A DNA stretch of 64,000 nt from an uncultured Oscillospiraceae bacterium (GCA_934591745.1 CAKTPQ010000005.1:1-64000), one strand, 5' to 3'. Positions 8,090 to 16,195 are shown, counted from the stretch's first letter. A program made the numbers and translations. Notes: generated from the letters alone by a model not told the origin.

Positions 8090-8629
8090 GTGAAGCGAAA
8101 GGGCCAGAAATGGCATACATGGGAGGTGGCGGGCCTGTTCGCCGTCATCCTGCTGGGCAATACGCTGCACTTTGTGTACGACTGGACGGGGCAGGCCCGT
8201 TGGGCGGCATATATCTCCGCCGTCAACGAGTCCACATGGGAGCATATGAAGCTGCTGTTCGTGCCGTGGTTTTTGTGGACCGCCGCCGAGTGCATCGGGC
8301 TGCGCAGCCTGCGCCCCGCGGCGCCGCGGGCAGTCGGCTTGCTGGCGGGCATGGCCGCCATCCCCCTGCTGTTCTACGGCTACACGGGCGTCACAGGCGT
8401 CAACGTGGGCGTGGTGAACGTTCTTATCTTTCAGGCGGCGGTGCTGCTGGCCTTCTGGGTCAGCACGGCCCTGCAGAGGCGGGGCGCGCTGACCGGCCCG
8501 GTGTGGCAGGCGGCGGGCGTACTGGTGCTGGCGGCGGTGTGCGCGGCGTTTGCGGTATGGACGGTATCGCCGCCGGAGCTGCCGGTGTTCACCGATCCCA
8601 CCGACGGGACACGGGGCATCACAACGTAA
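8090..8629 (+). CDS. DUF6512-like integral membrane protein
   Basis: The protein has 179 aa. Translation starts at GTG, because the nearby ATG meets a stop at once; AGAGGGGA lies about 10 nt upstream. It has five predicted hydrophobic helices and short loops, with the motif NESTWEHMKLLFVPW after the first helix, which I associate with the DUF6512 family of Clostridia. No catalytic residues or transporter signature can be seen. It is a single-gene unit, divergent from the peptidase operon, with its own hairpin terminator at 8638. Function unknown. Confidence 0.7.
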   Translation: MKRKGQKWHTWEVAGLFAVILLGNTLHFVYDWTGQARWAAYISAVNESTWEHMKLLFVPWFLWTAAECIGLRSLRPAAPRAVGLLAGMAAIPLLFYGYTGVTGVNVGVVNVLIFQAAVLLAFWVSTALQRRGALTGPVWQAAGVLVLAAVCAAFAVWTVSPPELPVFTDPTDGTRGITT

Positions 8630-8637
8630 AAACCATG

Positions 8638-8668
8638 AAGAGCTGCCGGTACGGCGGCTCTTTTTCTT
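8638..8668 (+). terminator. Intrinsic terminator
   Basis: GAGCTGCCG (8640-8648) pairs with CGGCGGCTC (8652-8660), one G-U pair included, and TTTTTCTT follows. The T tract runs into the -35 of the next promoter. Confidence 0.7.
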
Positions 8669-8695
8669 GACCCGGCAGAAAGGATGGTTTATAAT
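8667..8695 (+). promoter_or_regulatory. Sigma-A promoter of the xpaC-telA operon
   Basis: TTGACC (8667-8672) and a consensus TATAAT (8690-8695) are spaced 17 nt, with the start site about 38 nt before the TTG start codon. Confidence 0.7.
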
Positions 8696-8739
8696 GGTGG
8701 CAATTATCGGGATCAGACCGAGGATCGGAGGCGACAGGA

Positions 8740-9453
8740 TTGAAAACAAAGACCATCGTCCACAAATCAGCCGCGCCCATCTACGCGGCGGCGGTGACGT
8801 GGGTGCTGTACGCGCTGCTGTTCCCCCTGTATCAGACGGGACATTTTCTGCTGGCGGCGGCAGCCTCCGCCGCAGTGGCGCTGATCGCACGCCTGTTCTG
8901 CAGGGACGTGACGGAGGAGGTGGAGATCCCCGAGGAGCCGGTGACCACCGGCGACCCGGAGCTGGATAAGATGATCGCCGACGGCGACGGGGCCATCAAG
9001 GCCATGCGCGCCCTGAACGACAGCATCCAGGACGAGACCATCTCCGGACAGATCGACCGGCTGGAGGAGGTCAGCAGCCGCATTTTCCAGTACGTGAAGG
9101 ACAACCCGGCCAAGCTGCCCCAGATCCGCAAATTCATGTCCTACTACCTGCCCACCACCATCAAGCTGCTGACGGCCTACGACCAGATGAGCCGGCAGGG
9201 CGTCAGCGGTGAGAACATCACCGGCACCATGGAAAAGGTGGAGGGCATGATGTCCGCCATCGTGCTGGCCTTTGAAAAGCAGCTGGACAGCCTGTTCGGC
9301 GACGAGGCCATGGACATCTCCACCGACATCACTGTGCTGGAGAATATGATGGCGCGGGAGGGTCTGGTGTCGGACGACCTGCATAAGACCGTCCAGAGCG
9401 CGCCCCAGACCCAGCCGCCGCAGGAGGCCGGCGGCACCACGCTGGAGCTGTAA
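8740..9453 (+). CDS. XpaC-like 5-bromo-4-chloroindolyl phosphate hydrolysis family protein
   Basis: The 237-aa product starts at TTG, with CGGAGG 9 nt upstream. Two membrane helices occupy about 15-55, followed by a long, charged, mostly helical cytoplasmic domain with the motif FMSYYLPTTIKLLTAYDQM near 130-150, characteristic of the XpaC family. It is followed 44 nt later by a TelA homologue; the XpaC/TelA pairing recurs in Firmicutes and is linked to toxic-anion and envelope stress responses. The enzymatic name comes from an old B. subtilis phenotype, and no hydrolase active site is evident. Probably a membrane partner of TelA. Confidence 0.85.
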   Translation: MKTKTIVHKSAAPIYAAAVTWVLYALLFPLYQTGHFLLAAAASAAVALIARLFCRDVTEEVEIPEEPVTTGDPELDKMIADGDGAIKAMRALNDSIQDETISGQIDRLEEVSSRIFQYVKDNPAKLPQIRKFMSYYLPTTIKLLTAYDQMSRQGVSGENITGTMEKVEGMMSAIVLAFEKQLDSLFGDEAMDISTDITVLENMMAREGLVSDDLHKTVQSAPQTQPPQEAGGTTLEL

Positions 9454-9497
9454 GAGAGGGAAAACACATTTTATCATAACAGAAAGGAACCGAAAAC

Positions 9498-10670
9498 ATG
9501 ACTGACAATATGATGCCTGAGCTGACCCTGACCCCGGATACCGATGCCGCTGCCGCAGTGGCCGTGCCCGAGCTGACCCTGACCCCCGACGCGCCCGAGG
9601 TGCCGCAGGAGGAGGAAAAGAAGATCGAGCCGGTGGCCATGGACGAGAGCCTCCTGACCGAGGAGGAGCGCAAGGCCGTGGACGCCTTCTCCCAGAAGAT
9701 CGACATCCGCGACACCAATCAGGTGCTGCAGTACGGCGCCGCCGCCCAGAAGAGCGTGGCGTCCTTCTCCGAGAACGCCCTGAACAATGTGCGCAACAAG
9801 GACATGGGCGAGATCGGCGAGGACCTGAGCCGTCTGGTGGTGGAGCTGAAGGGCTTCGGCGAGGACGAGGAGCGCAAGGGCCTGAAGGGCCTGTTCAAGA
9901 AGGCCGGCAACAAGCTGGAGGTCATGAAGGCCCAGTACAGCAAGGTGGAGGCCAACGTGGACAAGATCGCCCAGAATCTGGAGAACCATCAGATCACGCT
10001 GCTGAAGGACGTGGCGATGTTCGACCAGATGTATGAGCTGAACCTGAAGTACTACAAGGAACTGACCATGTACATCCTGGCCGGCAAGAAGCGTCTGGCC
10101 GATGTCCGCGCCACCGAGGTGGAGGAGCTGCGCAAGAAGGCGGAGCAGTCCGGCCTTGCCGAGGATGCCCAGGCCTACAACGATCTGGTGAGCCTGTGCG
10201 ACCGGTTCGAGAAGAAGCTCCACGATCTGGAGCTGACCCGCATAGTGTCCATCCAGATGGGCCCCCAGACCCGCCTGCTGCAGAACAACGACACCCAGAT
10301 GATCGAGAAGATCCAGTCCTCGCTGGTGAACACCATCCCCCTGTGGAAGAGCCAGATGGTGCTGGCGCTGGGTCTGGAGCACAGCCGTCAGGCTACCGCC
10401 GCACAGAACGCGGTGACGGAGATGACCAACGAGCTGCTGAAGAAGAACGCCGATACCCTGAAGATGGGCACCATCGCCACCGCCAAGGAGTCCGAGCGCT
10501 CCATCGTGGACATCGAGACGCTGCAGCACACCAACCAGCAGCTGATCTCCACGCTGGACGAGGTGGCCCGTATCCAGAAGGAGGGCGCCGCCAAGCGCAA
10601 GGAGGCGGAGGTCGAGCTGGGCCGCATCGAGGGCGAGCTGAAGCAGAAGCTGCTGGAGCTGCGGAGCTGA
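9498..10670 (+). CDS. TelA-family toxic anion resistance protein
   Basis: The protein is 390 aa, soluble and almost wholly alpha-helical. After an acidic N-terminal tail that holds a duplicated PELTLTPD motif comes the TelA core (about 60-390), including DLSRLVVELKGFG, FKKAGNKLEVMKAQYSKVEAN and MILEK-type coiled coil, ending in KQKLLELRS. Family members (TelA/YaaN) are tied to tellurite and cell-wall antibiotic tolerance; the mechanism is unknown. AGAAAGGA precedes the ATG by about 9 nt. The last 53 bases of this gene, including its stop, are duplicated downstream with the adjoining spacer (see the repeat at 10841). Confidence 0.9.
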   Translation: MTDNMMPELTLTPDTDAAAAVAVPELTLTPDAPEVPQEEEKKIEPVAMDESLLTEEERKAVDAFSQKIDIRDTNQVLQYGAAAQKSVASFSENALNNVRNKDMGEIGEDLSRLVVELKGFGEDEERKGLKGLFKKAGNKLEVMKAQYSKVEANVDKIAQNLENHQITLLKDVAMFDQMYELNLKYYKELTMYILAGKKRLADVRATEVEELRKKAEQSGLAEDAQAYNDLVSLCDRFEKKLHDLELTRIVSIQMGPQTRLLQNNDTQMIEKIQSSLVNTIPLWKSQMVLALGLEHSRQATAAQNAVTEMTNELLKKNADTLKMGTIATAKESERSIVDIETLQHTNQQLISTLDEVARIQKEGAAKRKEAEVELGRIEGELKQKLLELRS

Positions 10671-10713
10671 TAAGAGAAACGGATGCCGCCCGCCCGGCTC
10701 GACCGGCGGCAAA
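10618..10713 (+). repeat. 96-bp direct repeat, copy 1 (telA 3' end plus spacer)
   Basis: It covers the last 17 codons and stop of the telA-like gene and 43 nt of spacer containing a GC-rich hairpin. Copy 2 at 10841-10936 differs at one base (C to T). Copy 1 is the one inside the intact gene; the sequence after it diverges at once. Confidence 0.95.
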
Positions 10714-10840
10714 GCCGCCCCGTGCGTCTGCGCGTGCAAGCGTTTTGCGCAGCAAAACCTTGCCGCAGGGCGAATTTACTTCGCCCGAGGATGTGAAATG
10801 GAATGGGGTCCCCGTTTTGCGCGAGCGCAAAATGGGGCGC
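10714..10840 (+). repeat. 127-bp insert rich in inverted repeats
   Basis: This segment lies between the two 96-bp copies. It holds three dyads: CGTTTTGCGC/GCAAAAC near 10739, GGGCGAA/TTCGCCC near 10767-10786, and GTTTTGCGC/GCGCAAAA near 10814-10832. It has no reading frame of note. It looks like a small palindromic repetitive element (REP/MITE-like) that arrived together with the 96-bp duplication. Confidence 0.6.
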
Positions 10841-10936
10841 TGGGCTGCATCGAGGGCGAGCTGAAGCAGAAGCTGCTGGAGCTGCGGAGCTGATAAGAGA
10901 AACGGATGCCGCCCGCCCGGCTCGACCGGCGGCAAA
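10841..10936 (+). repeat. 96-bp direct repeat, copy 2 (pseudo-3' end of telA)
   Basis: It is identical to 10618-10713 except for one base. Copy 2 runs straight into the ribosome site AAGGAG of the next gene, so this copy preserves the ancestral telA-to-TPM junction. It is not translated from an intact gene. Confidence 0.95.
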
Positions 10937-10947
10937 AAGGAGCGCCT

Positions 10948-12036
10948 ATGAAATTTTTTGAAAAACGCGGTATCGCGCTGGCCGTATTGGTGCTGGCCAT
11001 CGCCGCCGCCGTGTTTATCGGCCAGAGCCGCAAGGCCGGCTACATCGAAAACCAGCCGGTGACGCTGCCGGAGGTGAAATACCACCAGTGGATCTGCGAC
11101 GAGGCGGGGATGCTGTCCGACACCACAAAGGACGCCATCCGCCAGTATAACGAAAACTGGGACAGCCGGTATTACGCCGTCATTGCCGTGGCCACGGCGG
11201 ATGACATTACCGGCTGGACGCCGGAAGAGGCCGCGCAGAAGCTGGGCGCCGATTGGGGCCTTACCGCCAACGACATGCTGCTGCTGATGGTGCGCGGTGA
11301 CGACTACTATGTGACCTGCGGCGACAATGTGCTGGCTGCGCTGAACAGCTACGACACCATGCTGGCCAGACTGAAGCAGGCCATTGAAGACCCCTACTAC
11401 AACGGGGACTTCGACGGCGCGGCGCTGGCATTCTACCGGCAGGCCGACGTGTTCTACGGACAGGCCCAGCTGGGCAGCAGCGGCGGCAGCACCGACGACG
11501 GCAGTTGGACGGCGCCTGCGCAGCCCGCGTCTGCCGGCGGTGCCAGCGTAACGGGGGTCATCCTGCTGATCGCGGCCATCTTCGTGGTGTGGATGCTGCT
11601 GGACGCCGTGCGGTATGACCGCTACCGGCGCCGGTACATCGTGGGCACGCCGGTGAATGTGGTGCGGCCCATGTACTACCCCGTCTTCTGGGGACGTCCC
11701 CGCGGGCCCCGCCCGCCCCGTCCGCCTCACGGACACCGTCCCCCGCCGCCTCCGCCCCCCATGGGCGGCGGCCCCCGACCCTCCGGCCCCCGACCCTCCG
11801 GCCCCCGACCGGGTCCGCGCCCCAGTGCGCCCCGGCCCGGCAGCCGCCCTTCCGGCGGCCCGCGTCCTGGCCCGCGCCCCGGCGCACCCCGGCCTCAGGG
11901 CCGTCCCAGCCGTCCCTCCGGCGGAAGCAGACCCTCCGGCGGCTTCGGCAGCGGCGGCTTCGGCGGCAGCCGCAGCAGCGGCGGCAGTCGCGGCGGCGGT
12001 TTCGGCAAGGGCGGCTTCGGCGGCGGCAAGCGCTGA
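10948..12036 (+). CDS. TPM-domain membrane protein with Pro/Arg- and Gly-rich tail (YgcG-like)
   Basis: The product is 362 aa, from an ATG preceded by AAAGGAG. A signal-anchor helix occupies about 8-24, followed by an extracytoplasmic TPM domain (about 40-165: WICDEAGMLSDTTKDAIRQY, then WGLTANDMLLLMV). A second helix lies at about 197-214, then a juxtamembrane basic stretch. The final 110 residues are low-complexity, with many GPRPS repeats giving way to SGGFG/GGF repeats ending GGKR. Family members (TPM phosphatase/YgcG) sit in envelope maintenance operons. Co-transcribed with XpaC/TelA; the three probably form an envelope-stress unit. Function unproven. Confidence 0.82.
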   Translation: MKFFEKRGIALAVLVLAIAAAVFIGQSRKAGYIENQPVTLPEVKYHQWICDEAGMLSDTTKDAIRQYNENWDSRYYAVIAVATADDITGWTPEEAAQKLGADWGLTANDMLLLMVRGDDYYVTCGDNVLAALNSYDTMLARLKQAIEDPYYNGDFDGAALAFYRQADVFYGQAQLGSSGGSTDDGSWTAPAQPASAGGASVTGVILLIAAIFVVWMLLDAVRYDRYRRRYIVGTPVNVVRPMYYPVFWGRPRGPRPPRPPHGHRPPPPPPPMGGGPRPSGPRPSGPRPGPRPSAPRPGSRPSGGPRPGPRPGAPRPQGRPSRPSGGSRPSGGFGSGGFGGSRSSGGSRGGGFGKGGFGGGKR

Positions 12037-12054
12037 ACGCCATGATATCGACAT

Positions 12055-12093
12055 AAAAGCAGGGCCTCCGGTAAGACCGGAGGCCCTGCTTTT
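12055..12093. terminator. Bidirectional terminator (TPM gene / spoVT)
   Basis: A perfect 18-bp stem (12055-12072 with 12076-12093) around AAG, with A/T runs at both ends, lies between convergent genes. It touches the spoVT stop codon. Confidence 0.9.
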
Positions 12094-12632
12094 CAGCTTT
12101 CCATATTTTTGCCCAGAAACGCGGCCACAGTCTGTGCCAGCTTGCACTCCGTATCCCCGGCCAGACGGCCGTCGTCGGTGACGAACAGCACCGCGCCCAG
12201 CACGTCGCCCTCGCAGAGCACGGGGGCGGCCACGGCGGCGGTGAATGTCTCATTGTCCTCGCAGACGCGGGGCATGGCGCCCAGTCCGGTGAAGTGGTAG
12301 ATGCTGCGCTCGGCCATGATCTTCTCCAGCTGGTCGGACACGGCTTTGCCCAGCAGCTCACGCTTGCCGGGGCCTGCCACGGCGATAACGGCGTCCCGGT
12401 CGGTGACGGCGGCGGTAAAGTCGGTGCTGCGGCTCAGCGTGTCGCAGAACTGAGCGGCGAAGTCCTCCAGTCCACCGATAAGGGAATACTTCTTGAAGAT
12501 GACCTCCCCCTCGCGGGTGGTGTAGATCTCCAACGGGTCGCCCTCGCGGATGCGCATGGTGCGGCGGATCTCCTTTGGAATGACGACGCGGCCGAGATCA
12601 TCGATCCGGCGCACGATCCCTGTTGCTTTCAT
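12093..12632 (-). CDS. spoVT: Stage V sporulation protein T (AbrB-family regulator)
   Basis: This 179-aa regulator fine-tunes sigma-G genes during spore development. The start chosen is MKATGIVRRIDDLGRVVIPK, preceded by GGAGGA 9 nt away; the longer frame has no ribosome site. An AbrB swapped-hairpin DNA-binding domain (1-50, with IRRTMRIREGDPLEI) is followed by a GAF-like ligand domain (about 55-175). The length equals B. subtilis SpoVT (178 aa) rather than the 94-aa AbrB. Single gene with its own promoter region. It supports the view that the organism forms spores. Confidence 0.93.
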   Translation of the reverse strand: MKATGIVRRIDDLGRVVIPKEIRRTMRIREGDPLEIYTTREGEVIFKKYSLIGGLEDFAAQFCDTLSRSTDFTAAVTDRDAVIAVAGPGKRELLGKAVSDQLEKIMAERSIYHFTGLGAMPRVCEDNETFTAAVAAPVLCEGDVLGAVLFVTDDGRLAGDTECKLAQTVAAFLGKNMES

Positions 12633-12670
12633 ATATGAAATTCCTCCAGTCAAAGCAAATTTTACAAGGA

Positions 12671-12701
12671 TAGTATCCGCGCCGGGAGAAGTGAATATGC
12701 A
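12671..12701 (-). promoter_or_regulatory. Candidate forespore (sigma-F/G-like) promoter of spoVT
   Basis: Minus-strand GCATATT (12701-12695) and GATACTA (12677-12671) resemble the sigma-G pattern GHATR / CATnnTA with about 17-nt spacing. They lie 39 nt upstream of the start. B. subtilis spoVT is a sigma-G gene. No good sigma-A pair is seen here. Confidence 0.35.
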
Positions 12702-12720
12702 CGAAGCAAAGGCGACCATT

Positions 12721-12753
12721 TTTTACCGTGGGCTGCCATTTTGGACGGTAAAA
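12721..12753. repeat. 9-bp inverted repeat upstream of spoVT
   Basis: TTTTACCGT (12721-12729) is complementary to ACGGTAAAA (12745-12753). It lies 20 nt upstream of the presumed -35, so it could be an operator or the base of a weak hairpin. Purpose unknown. Confidence 0.4.
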
Positions 12754-12800
12754 GCGGCGCTTCCCGGCGGAATATATCGCTTTTCGGCATATTTAAGCGA

Positions 12801-12840
12801 AAAAAGGGAATGACACGCTTTCGCGTGTCATTCCCTTTTT
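12801..12840. terminator. Bidirectional intrinsic terminator after the small membrane protein gene
   Basis: GGGAATGACACGC (12806-12818) pairs with 12823-12835 around TTTC; T runs occur on both strands. It is 78 nt beyond the stop of the 74-aa gene on the minus strand. Confidence 0.85.
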
Positions 12841-12917
12841 AGGAAGAGAAAAGTTTGAAAAAGGCTTATAAGAGGGAAAACAGGGGAAGTTTAGGGAAGT
12901 AAAGGTTTTCTGATCGG

Positions 12918-13142
12918 TCACACGGCGGCATGGGCGCTGCGGTGAGCCTTGCGCGCCTCATAGTCCAGCTCCAGCAGACCGGCCTTGGAGGCGGCCCAGG
13001 TGCCGACAGCGCCGAAGATCATGGGCAGGTAGTAACCGGCCTGACGGACGGGCTCATCGGCGGCGGTCATCAGGAAAGCGGTGGCGACGACCATGACCAG
13101 AGAGACGACAGCGGTGAGAATGTAGATATTGATGTTCTTCAT
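12918..13142 (-). CDS. Small two-helix membrane protein, unknown function
   Basis: The product is 74 aa. A strong AAGGAGGA ribosome site is 7 nt before the ATG. One hydrophobic helix spans about 6-26 and a second, weaker one about 37-54, followed by an acidic-then-basic tail (LELDYEARKAHRSAH). No family is recognised. It has its own sigma-A promoter (13222-13250) and terminator (12801-12840), so it is a genuine monocistronic gene despite its size. Confidence 0.75.
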   Translation of the reverse strand: MKNINIYILTAVVSLVMVVATAFLMTAADEPVRQAGYYLPMIFGAVGTWAASKAGLLELDYEARKAHRSAHAAV

Positions 13143-13221
13143 GATGAATTCCTCCTTGAAGATATTTTGGTTATTGATGAAGTTCCTGTTGTATTTTCAG
13201 GTGTCTTGCTGTTGTGACTGT

Positions 13222-13250
13222 ATAGTAGGATATTTAACGAGAAAAGTAAA
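13222..13250 (-). promoter_or_regulatory. Sigma-A promoter of the 74-aa gene
   Basis: Minus-strand TTTACT (13250-13245) and TACTAT (13227-13222) are spaced 17 nt, with a leader of about 75 nt. Confidence 0.6.
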
Positions 13251-13345
13251 GCCATAGAATGTGATATGGGATGTTAGTAAAACTGATAGAATAAGGAGCG
13301 GCAAAAAGCGGGGAGAGACGCGGCGCGGTGGCCCGATGGGGGCGC

Positions 13346-13540
13346 AGACGGAGGTGTTGGACGGCGGTACGGCGGAGGAGCGGGGGAGAGATACGAAGTG
13401 GCGGCCTGGCGGGAGGAGTGGAGACGGAGGTGCTGGACGGCGGAACGGCGGAGGAGCGGGGAGAGATACGAAGTGGCGGCCTGGCGAGAGGAGCGGAGGC
13501 GGAGATCCGAAGCGGCGGACTGGCAGAGAGCGGCCACGGA
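13346..13540 (+). repeat. Decaying tandem repeat, about 75-bp unit, purine-rich
   Basis: Copy 1 (13346-13421) and copy 2 (13422-13496) share long identical tracts, such as GAGAGATACGAAGTGGCGGC, and differ by a few substitutions and one deletion. A third, partial copy (about 13497-13540) is more diverged. The plus strand is strongly purine-rich. Reading frames across it on both strands are low-complexity (Pro/Ser/Arg) and lack ribosome sites. The whole spacer 13251-13760 appears non-coding. Confidence 0.8.
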
Positions 13541-13762
13541 AGTACATGGCAGCTCGATGGGGAAACAGAAAGGGGGATGCAGGACGTTGTCCCGGTGAAC
13601 GGAACAGAGACGGAAGAACAGGGACGGCGGCTTGGCGGGGGAACGGAGATGGGAGATGCGGGATGGTGACGCAGCGCTATGTAGGGCGGCGGTGCCGCCG
13701 CGCCTGCATAGCAGAGGCGGTGCCGGCTATAACATGGCGGCGATACAGAGAACAATAAGCAG

Positions 13763-13798
13763 AAAAGGCCCGCTTCCGGATGGGGAAGCGGGCCTTTT
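13763..13798 (-). terminator. Intrinsic terminator downstream of the HAD hydrolase gene
   Basis: AAAAGGCCCGCTTCC (13763-13777) pairs perfectly with 13784-13798. T runs occur on both strands. It is 106 nt beyond the hydrolase stop. Confidence 0.8.
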
Positions 13799-13903
13799 GA
13801 ATAACAGACAGGGCCGTATGGAAAATACATCTTTAGGGGGACAGGCGGTGGTTTTATGACGACAGGCTTTTCGGGGACAGGCGGGGCGTATGGCTGTCGG
13901 GGG

Positions 13904-14713
13904 TCAGCGCTTTTCGCCGCGGGCCAGGGCGGGGATGTCGCCCACGCCGTCCAGCACGATGCTGGGGCGGTAGGCGTAGGTGTTCAGCGTCTCACGGGTG
14001 GAAACGCCGGAGAGCACCAGCACCGTGGACATGCCGCTCTCCATGCCGGAGATCACGTCGGTGTCCATACGGTCGCCCACCATCACGGCCTCGGCGGAGT
14101 GACAGTGCAGCATCCGGAGGCCGGTGCGCATCATCAGGGGATTGGGTTTGCCGCAGAAATAGGCCTGCTTACCGGTGGCCATCTCAATGGGGGCGATGAG
14201 GGCGCGGCAGGCCGGGGCGATGCCGTTTTCGATGGGGCCGGAAACGTCGGAGTTGGCGCCGATGAGCTTGGCACCCTGCATCACCAGATTCGTGGCCTTG
14301 GTGAGGGTGTCCAGCGAGTAGCTGCGGCCCTCGCCCACCACCACGTAGTCAGGACTGACATCGTTCATGGTGATGCCGGCGTCGTAGAGGGCGTTGAGAA
14401 GACCTGCCTCTCCGATGGCGAATACGGAGCAGCCGGGGGCCTGCTCCTTCAGGAAGGCCGCCGTGGCCAGCGCGCTGGTATAGAAGTGCTCCTCCGGGAC
14501 ATCCAGCCCCATGCGGGCCAGCTTCTGGTTCAGTTCCCGGGGGGTATAGCCGCTGTTGTTGGTGAGGAAGAGGTACTCCTTGTCCTCGTCGTGGAGCCAC
14601 TGGATGAACTCCGCCACGCCGGGAAGAATGCGGTTCCCGTGGTAGATGACGCCGTCCATATCGCAGATAAAGCCTTTTTTTGTGTTGAAATCAAGGGAGA
14701 TGTTGGTATCCAT
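13904..14713 (-). CDS. HAD-IIA sugar phosphatase (NagD-like)
   Basis: This 269-aa cytosolic HAD-superfamily phosphatase has motif I DMDGVIYHG at 18-26 (nucleophile Asp18, acid/base Asp20), motif II LTNNSGYTPREL near 50, a large C2-type cap (about 80-180), a motif III Lys in FCGKPNP, and motif IV GDRMDTDV near 217. This is the NagD/AraL/p-nitrophenylphosphatase class, acting on sugar or nucleotide monophosphates; the substrate is not predictable. AAAGGAG lies 9 nt before the ATG. It is not clearly co-transcribed with the MATE gene 115 nt upstream. Confidence 0.9.
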   Translation of the reverse strand: MDTNISLDFNTKKGFICDMDGVIYHGNRILPGVAEFIQWLHDEDKEYLFLTNNSGYTPRELNQKLARMGLDVPEEHFYTSALATAAFLKEQAPGCSVFAIGEAGLLNALYDAGITMNDVSPDYVVVGEGRSYSLDTLTKATNLVMQGAKLIGANSDVSGPIENGIAPACRALIAPIEMATGKQAYFCGKPNPLMMRTGLRMLHCHSAEAVMVGDRMDTDVISGMESGMSTVLVLSGVSTRETLNTYAYRPSIVLDGVGDIPALARGEKR

Positions 14714-14827
14714 ATGCCGCTGCTCCTTTTCTGCATCGGTTGTATCGGTTTACGGGTATTGTACCATCGCGGGCGGGAGATCGCCAGCGTGAATGTGTAA
14801 AATTTTGAATGGGGGCTTATGCGGCGG

Positions 14828-16195
14828 TCACGAGGCGGTGAGGTCCCGCGCCTTTTTGACGGCGTAGGCGCCCTCAAGGCCCGCCAGCAGCACCCAGCCG
14901 GCGGTCACTGCCGCGCAGATGCCGTACATGCCCCAGACGGGGATGAGGAGGTAGGACAGCACCACCCGCAGCACTACCTGCAGCAGGGAGGCCACCATGG
15001 TCAGCCGCAGCCGTCCCAGACCGCGGAAGAAGCCCTGAATGACCTCACCCAGATAGGCAAGGACATACAGGTAGGCCATGGTGCCGGTGTACCGCGCACC
15101 GGCGGCAATGACGTCGGCGTTGTCGGAGAACAGACCGACGATCCGGGCGGGGAACAGGAAGCACACCGTGCCCAGCACGGCGATGAGCGCCAGCTCCACC
15201 AGAACGCTGACGCGGAAGAAGCGCCGTGCCCGGAGTTTGTCGCCGTGGCCCAGATTCTGGGACAGGCACACCACCATGGCGGCGCTGATGCCCTGAGAGA
15301 AGCAGAACAGGAACTGCTCCGTGCGCAGGGACATGTTGTAGCCGGTGACGGTGCTGGTGCCCAACGGTGTCAGCATGCCCTGCACCAGCAGGCGGCCGAT
15401 GCAGATCACCGCCTGCTGCAGCGCCGCCGCCCATGCGTAGGAGAGCGCTGTGCGGCCCATCTGCCGGTCAAAACGCAGGTCGGCGGGGCGGAGGAACAGC
15501 GGCGGGCAGCGCCGCTGTGCGTAGAGGATGCAGGCAGCGGCGGAGAGAGCCTGACACAGTACGGTGGAGACGGCCACGCCGCGGATGCCCCAGGCCAGCA
15601 CGCCCGTCAGCAGCACGTCCAGCAGCGCGTGGAGCGTGGAGGCCAGCAGCAGAATGAAAAAGGGTGTCCGGGAGTTGCCGCAGGAGCGCAGCATGGCGGC
15701 GTAGTAGTTGTAAAGGAAGCACAAGGGCAGACCGGCGAACACCAGCCGGAGGTACACCGCCGCCTCGAGGCAGACGGCCTCCTCCGTGCCCTGCGCCCGC
15801 AGGAGCGGGGTGGAAAAGGCGATGCCGCACACGGCGATGAGCACCGTCAGCGCCGCGCCGCCCAGCAGCGCCGTGGCGTTCATGCAGCGAAGGCGTTCCT
15901 CCTCACCGGCACCGCAGTAGTGGGCGCACAGGACGCCCACGCCGATGGTGCCGCCGATGACCAGAGCGTTGGCAACGTCCACGAGAGGGGAGGCCACGCT
16001 GATGCCCGACAGGGACAGGTCGCCCAGGAAATTGCCCACCACGATGGCGTCCACGATGCTGTAAAGCTGCTGAAAAACGTTGCCCAGGATGATGGGCAGC
16101 GCAAAGTACAGCAGGGTCGGGAGGGGCGCGCCGGTCAGCAGCGCGCCGGAAGAACGGGCGGAGCGGAGGTCGTGGACGATGGAGCTGTGGGGCAT
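14828..16195 (-). CDS. MATE family multidrug/toxin exporter
   Basis: This 455-aa polytopic membrane antiporter has about 12 predicted helices in two homologous halves, including the family-typical PTLLYFALPIILGNVFQQLY and the VGNFLG region in the first helix pair. The start chosen is MPHSSIVHDL, because AGGTGA lies 7 nt upstream; two earlier in-frame ATGs lack a ribosome site. MATE proteins export cationic drugs or metabolites with H+ or Na+. The substrate is unknown. Divergent from the LuxR regulator at 16468; the two promoters lie back to back between them. Confidence 0.9.
   Translation of the reverse strand: MPHSSIVHDLRSARSSGALLTGAPLPTLLYFALPIILGNVFQQLYSIVDAIVVGNFLGDLSLSGISVASPLVDVANALVIGGTIGVGVLCAHYCGAGEEERLRCMNATALLGGAALTVLIAVCGIAFSTPLLRAQGTEEAVCLEAAVYLRLVFAGLPLCFLYNYYAAMLRSCGNSRTPFFILLLASTLHALLDVLLTGVLAWGIRGVAVSTVLCQALSAAACILYAQRRCPPLFLRPADLRFDRQMGRTALSYAWAAALQQAVICIGRLLVQGMLTPLGTSTVTGYNMSLRTEQFLFCFSQGISAAMVVCLSQNLGHGDKLRARRFFRVSVLVELALIAVLGTVCFLFPARIVGLFSDNADVIAAGARYTGTMAYLYVLAYLGEVIQGFFRGLGRLRLTMVASLLQVVLRVVLSYLLIPVWGMYGICAAVTAGWVLLAGLEGAYAVKKARDLTAS

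Noticed and set aside
12550-12813. 87-codon plus-strand frame between spoVT and the terminator
   Set aside because: It runs antisense to the spoVT start, has no ribosome site and ends within the hairpin.
13346-13540. Possible CRISPR array
   Set aside because: Units of about 75 bp are directly adjacent without unique spacers, and no cas genes are near.
13234-13830. Pro/Ser-rich minus-strand frame through the tandem repeats
   Set aside because: No ribosome site, low-complexity translation produced by the purine-rich repeat, and several frames stay open there equally.
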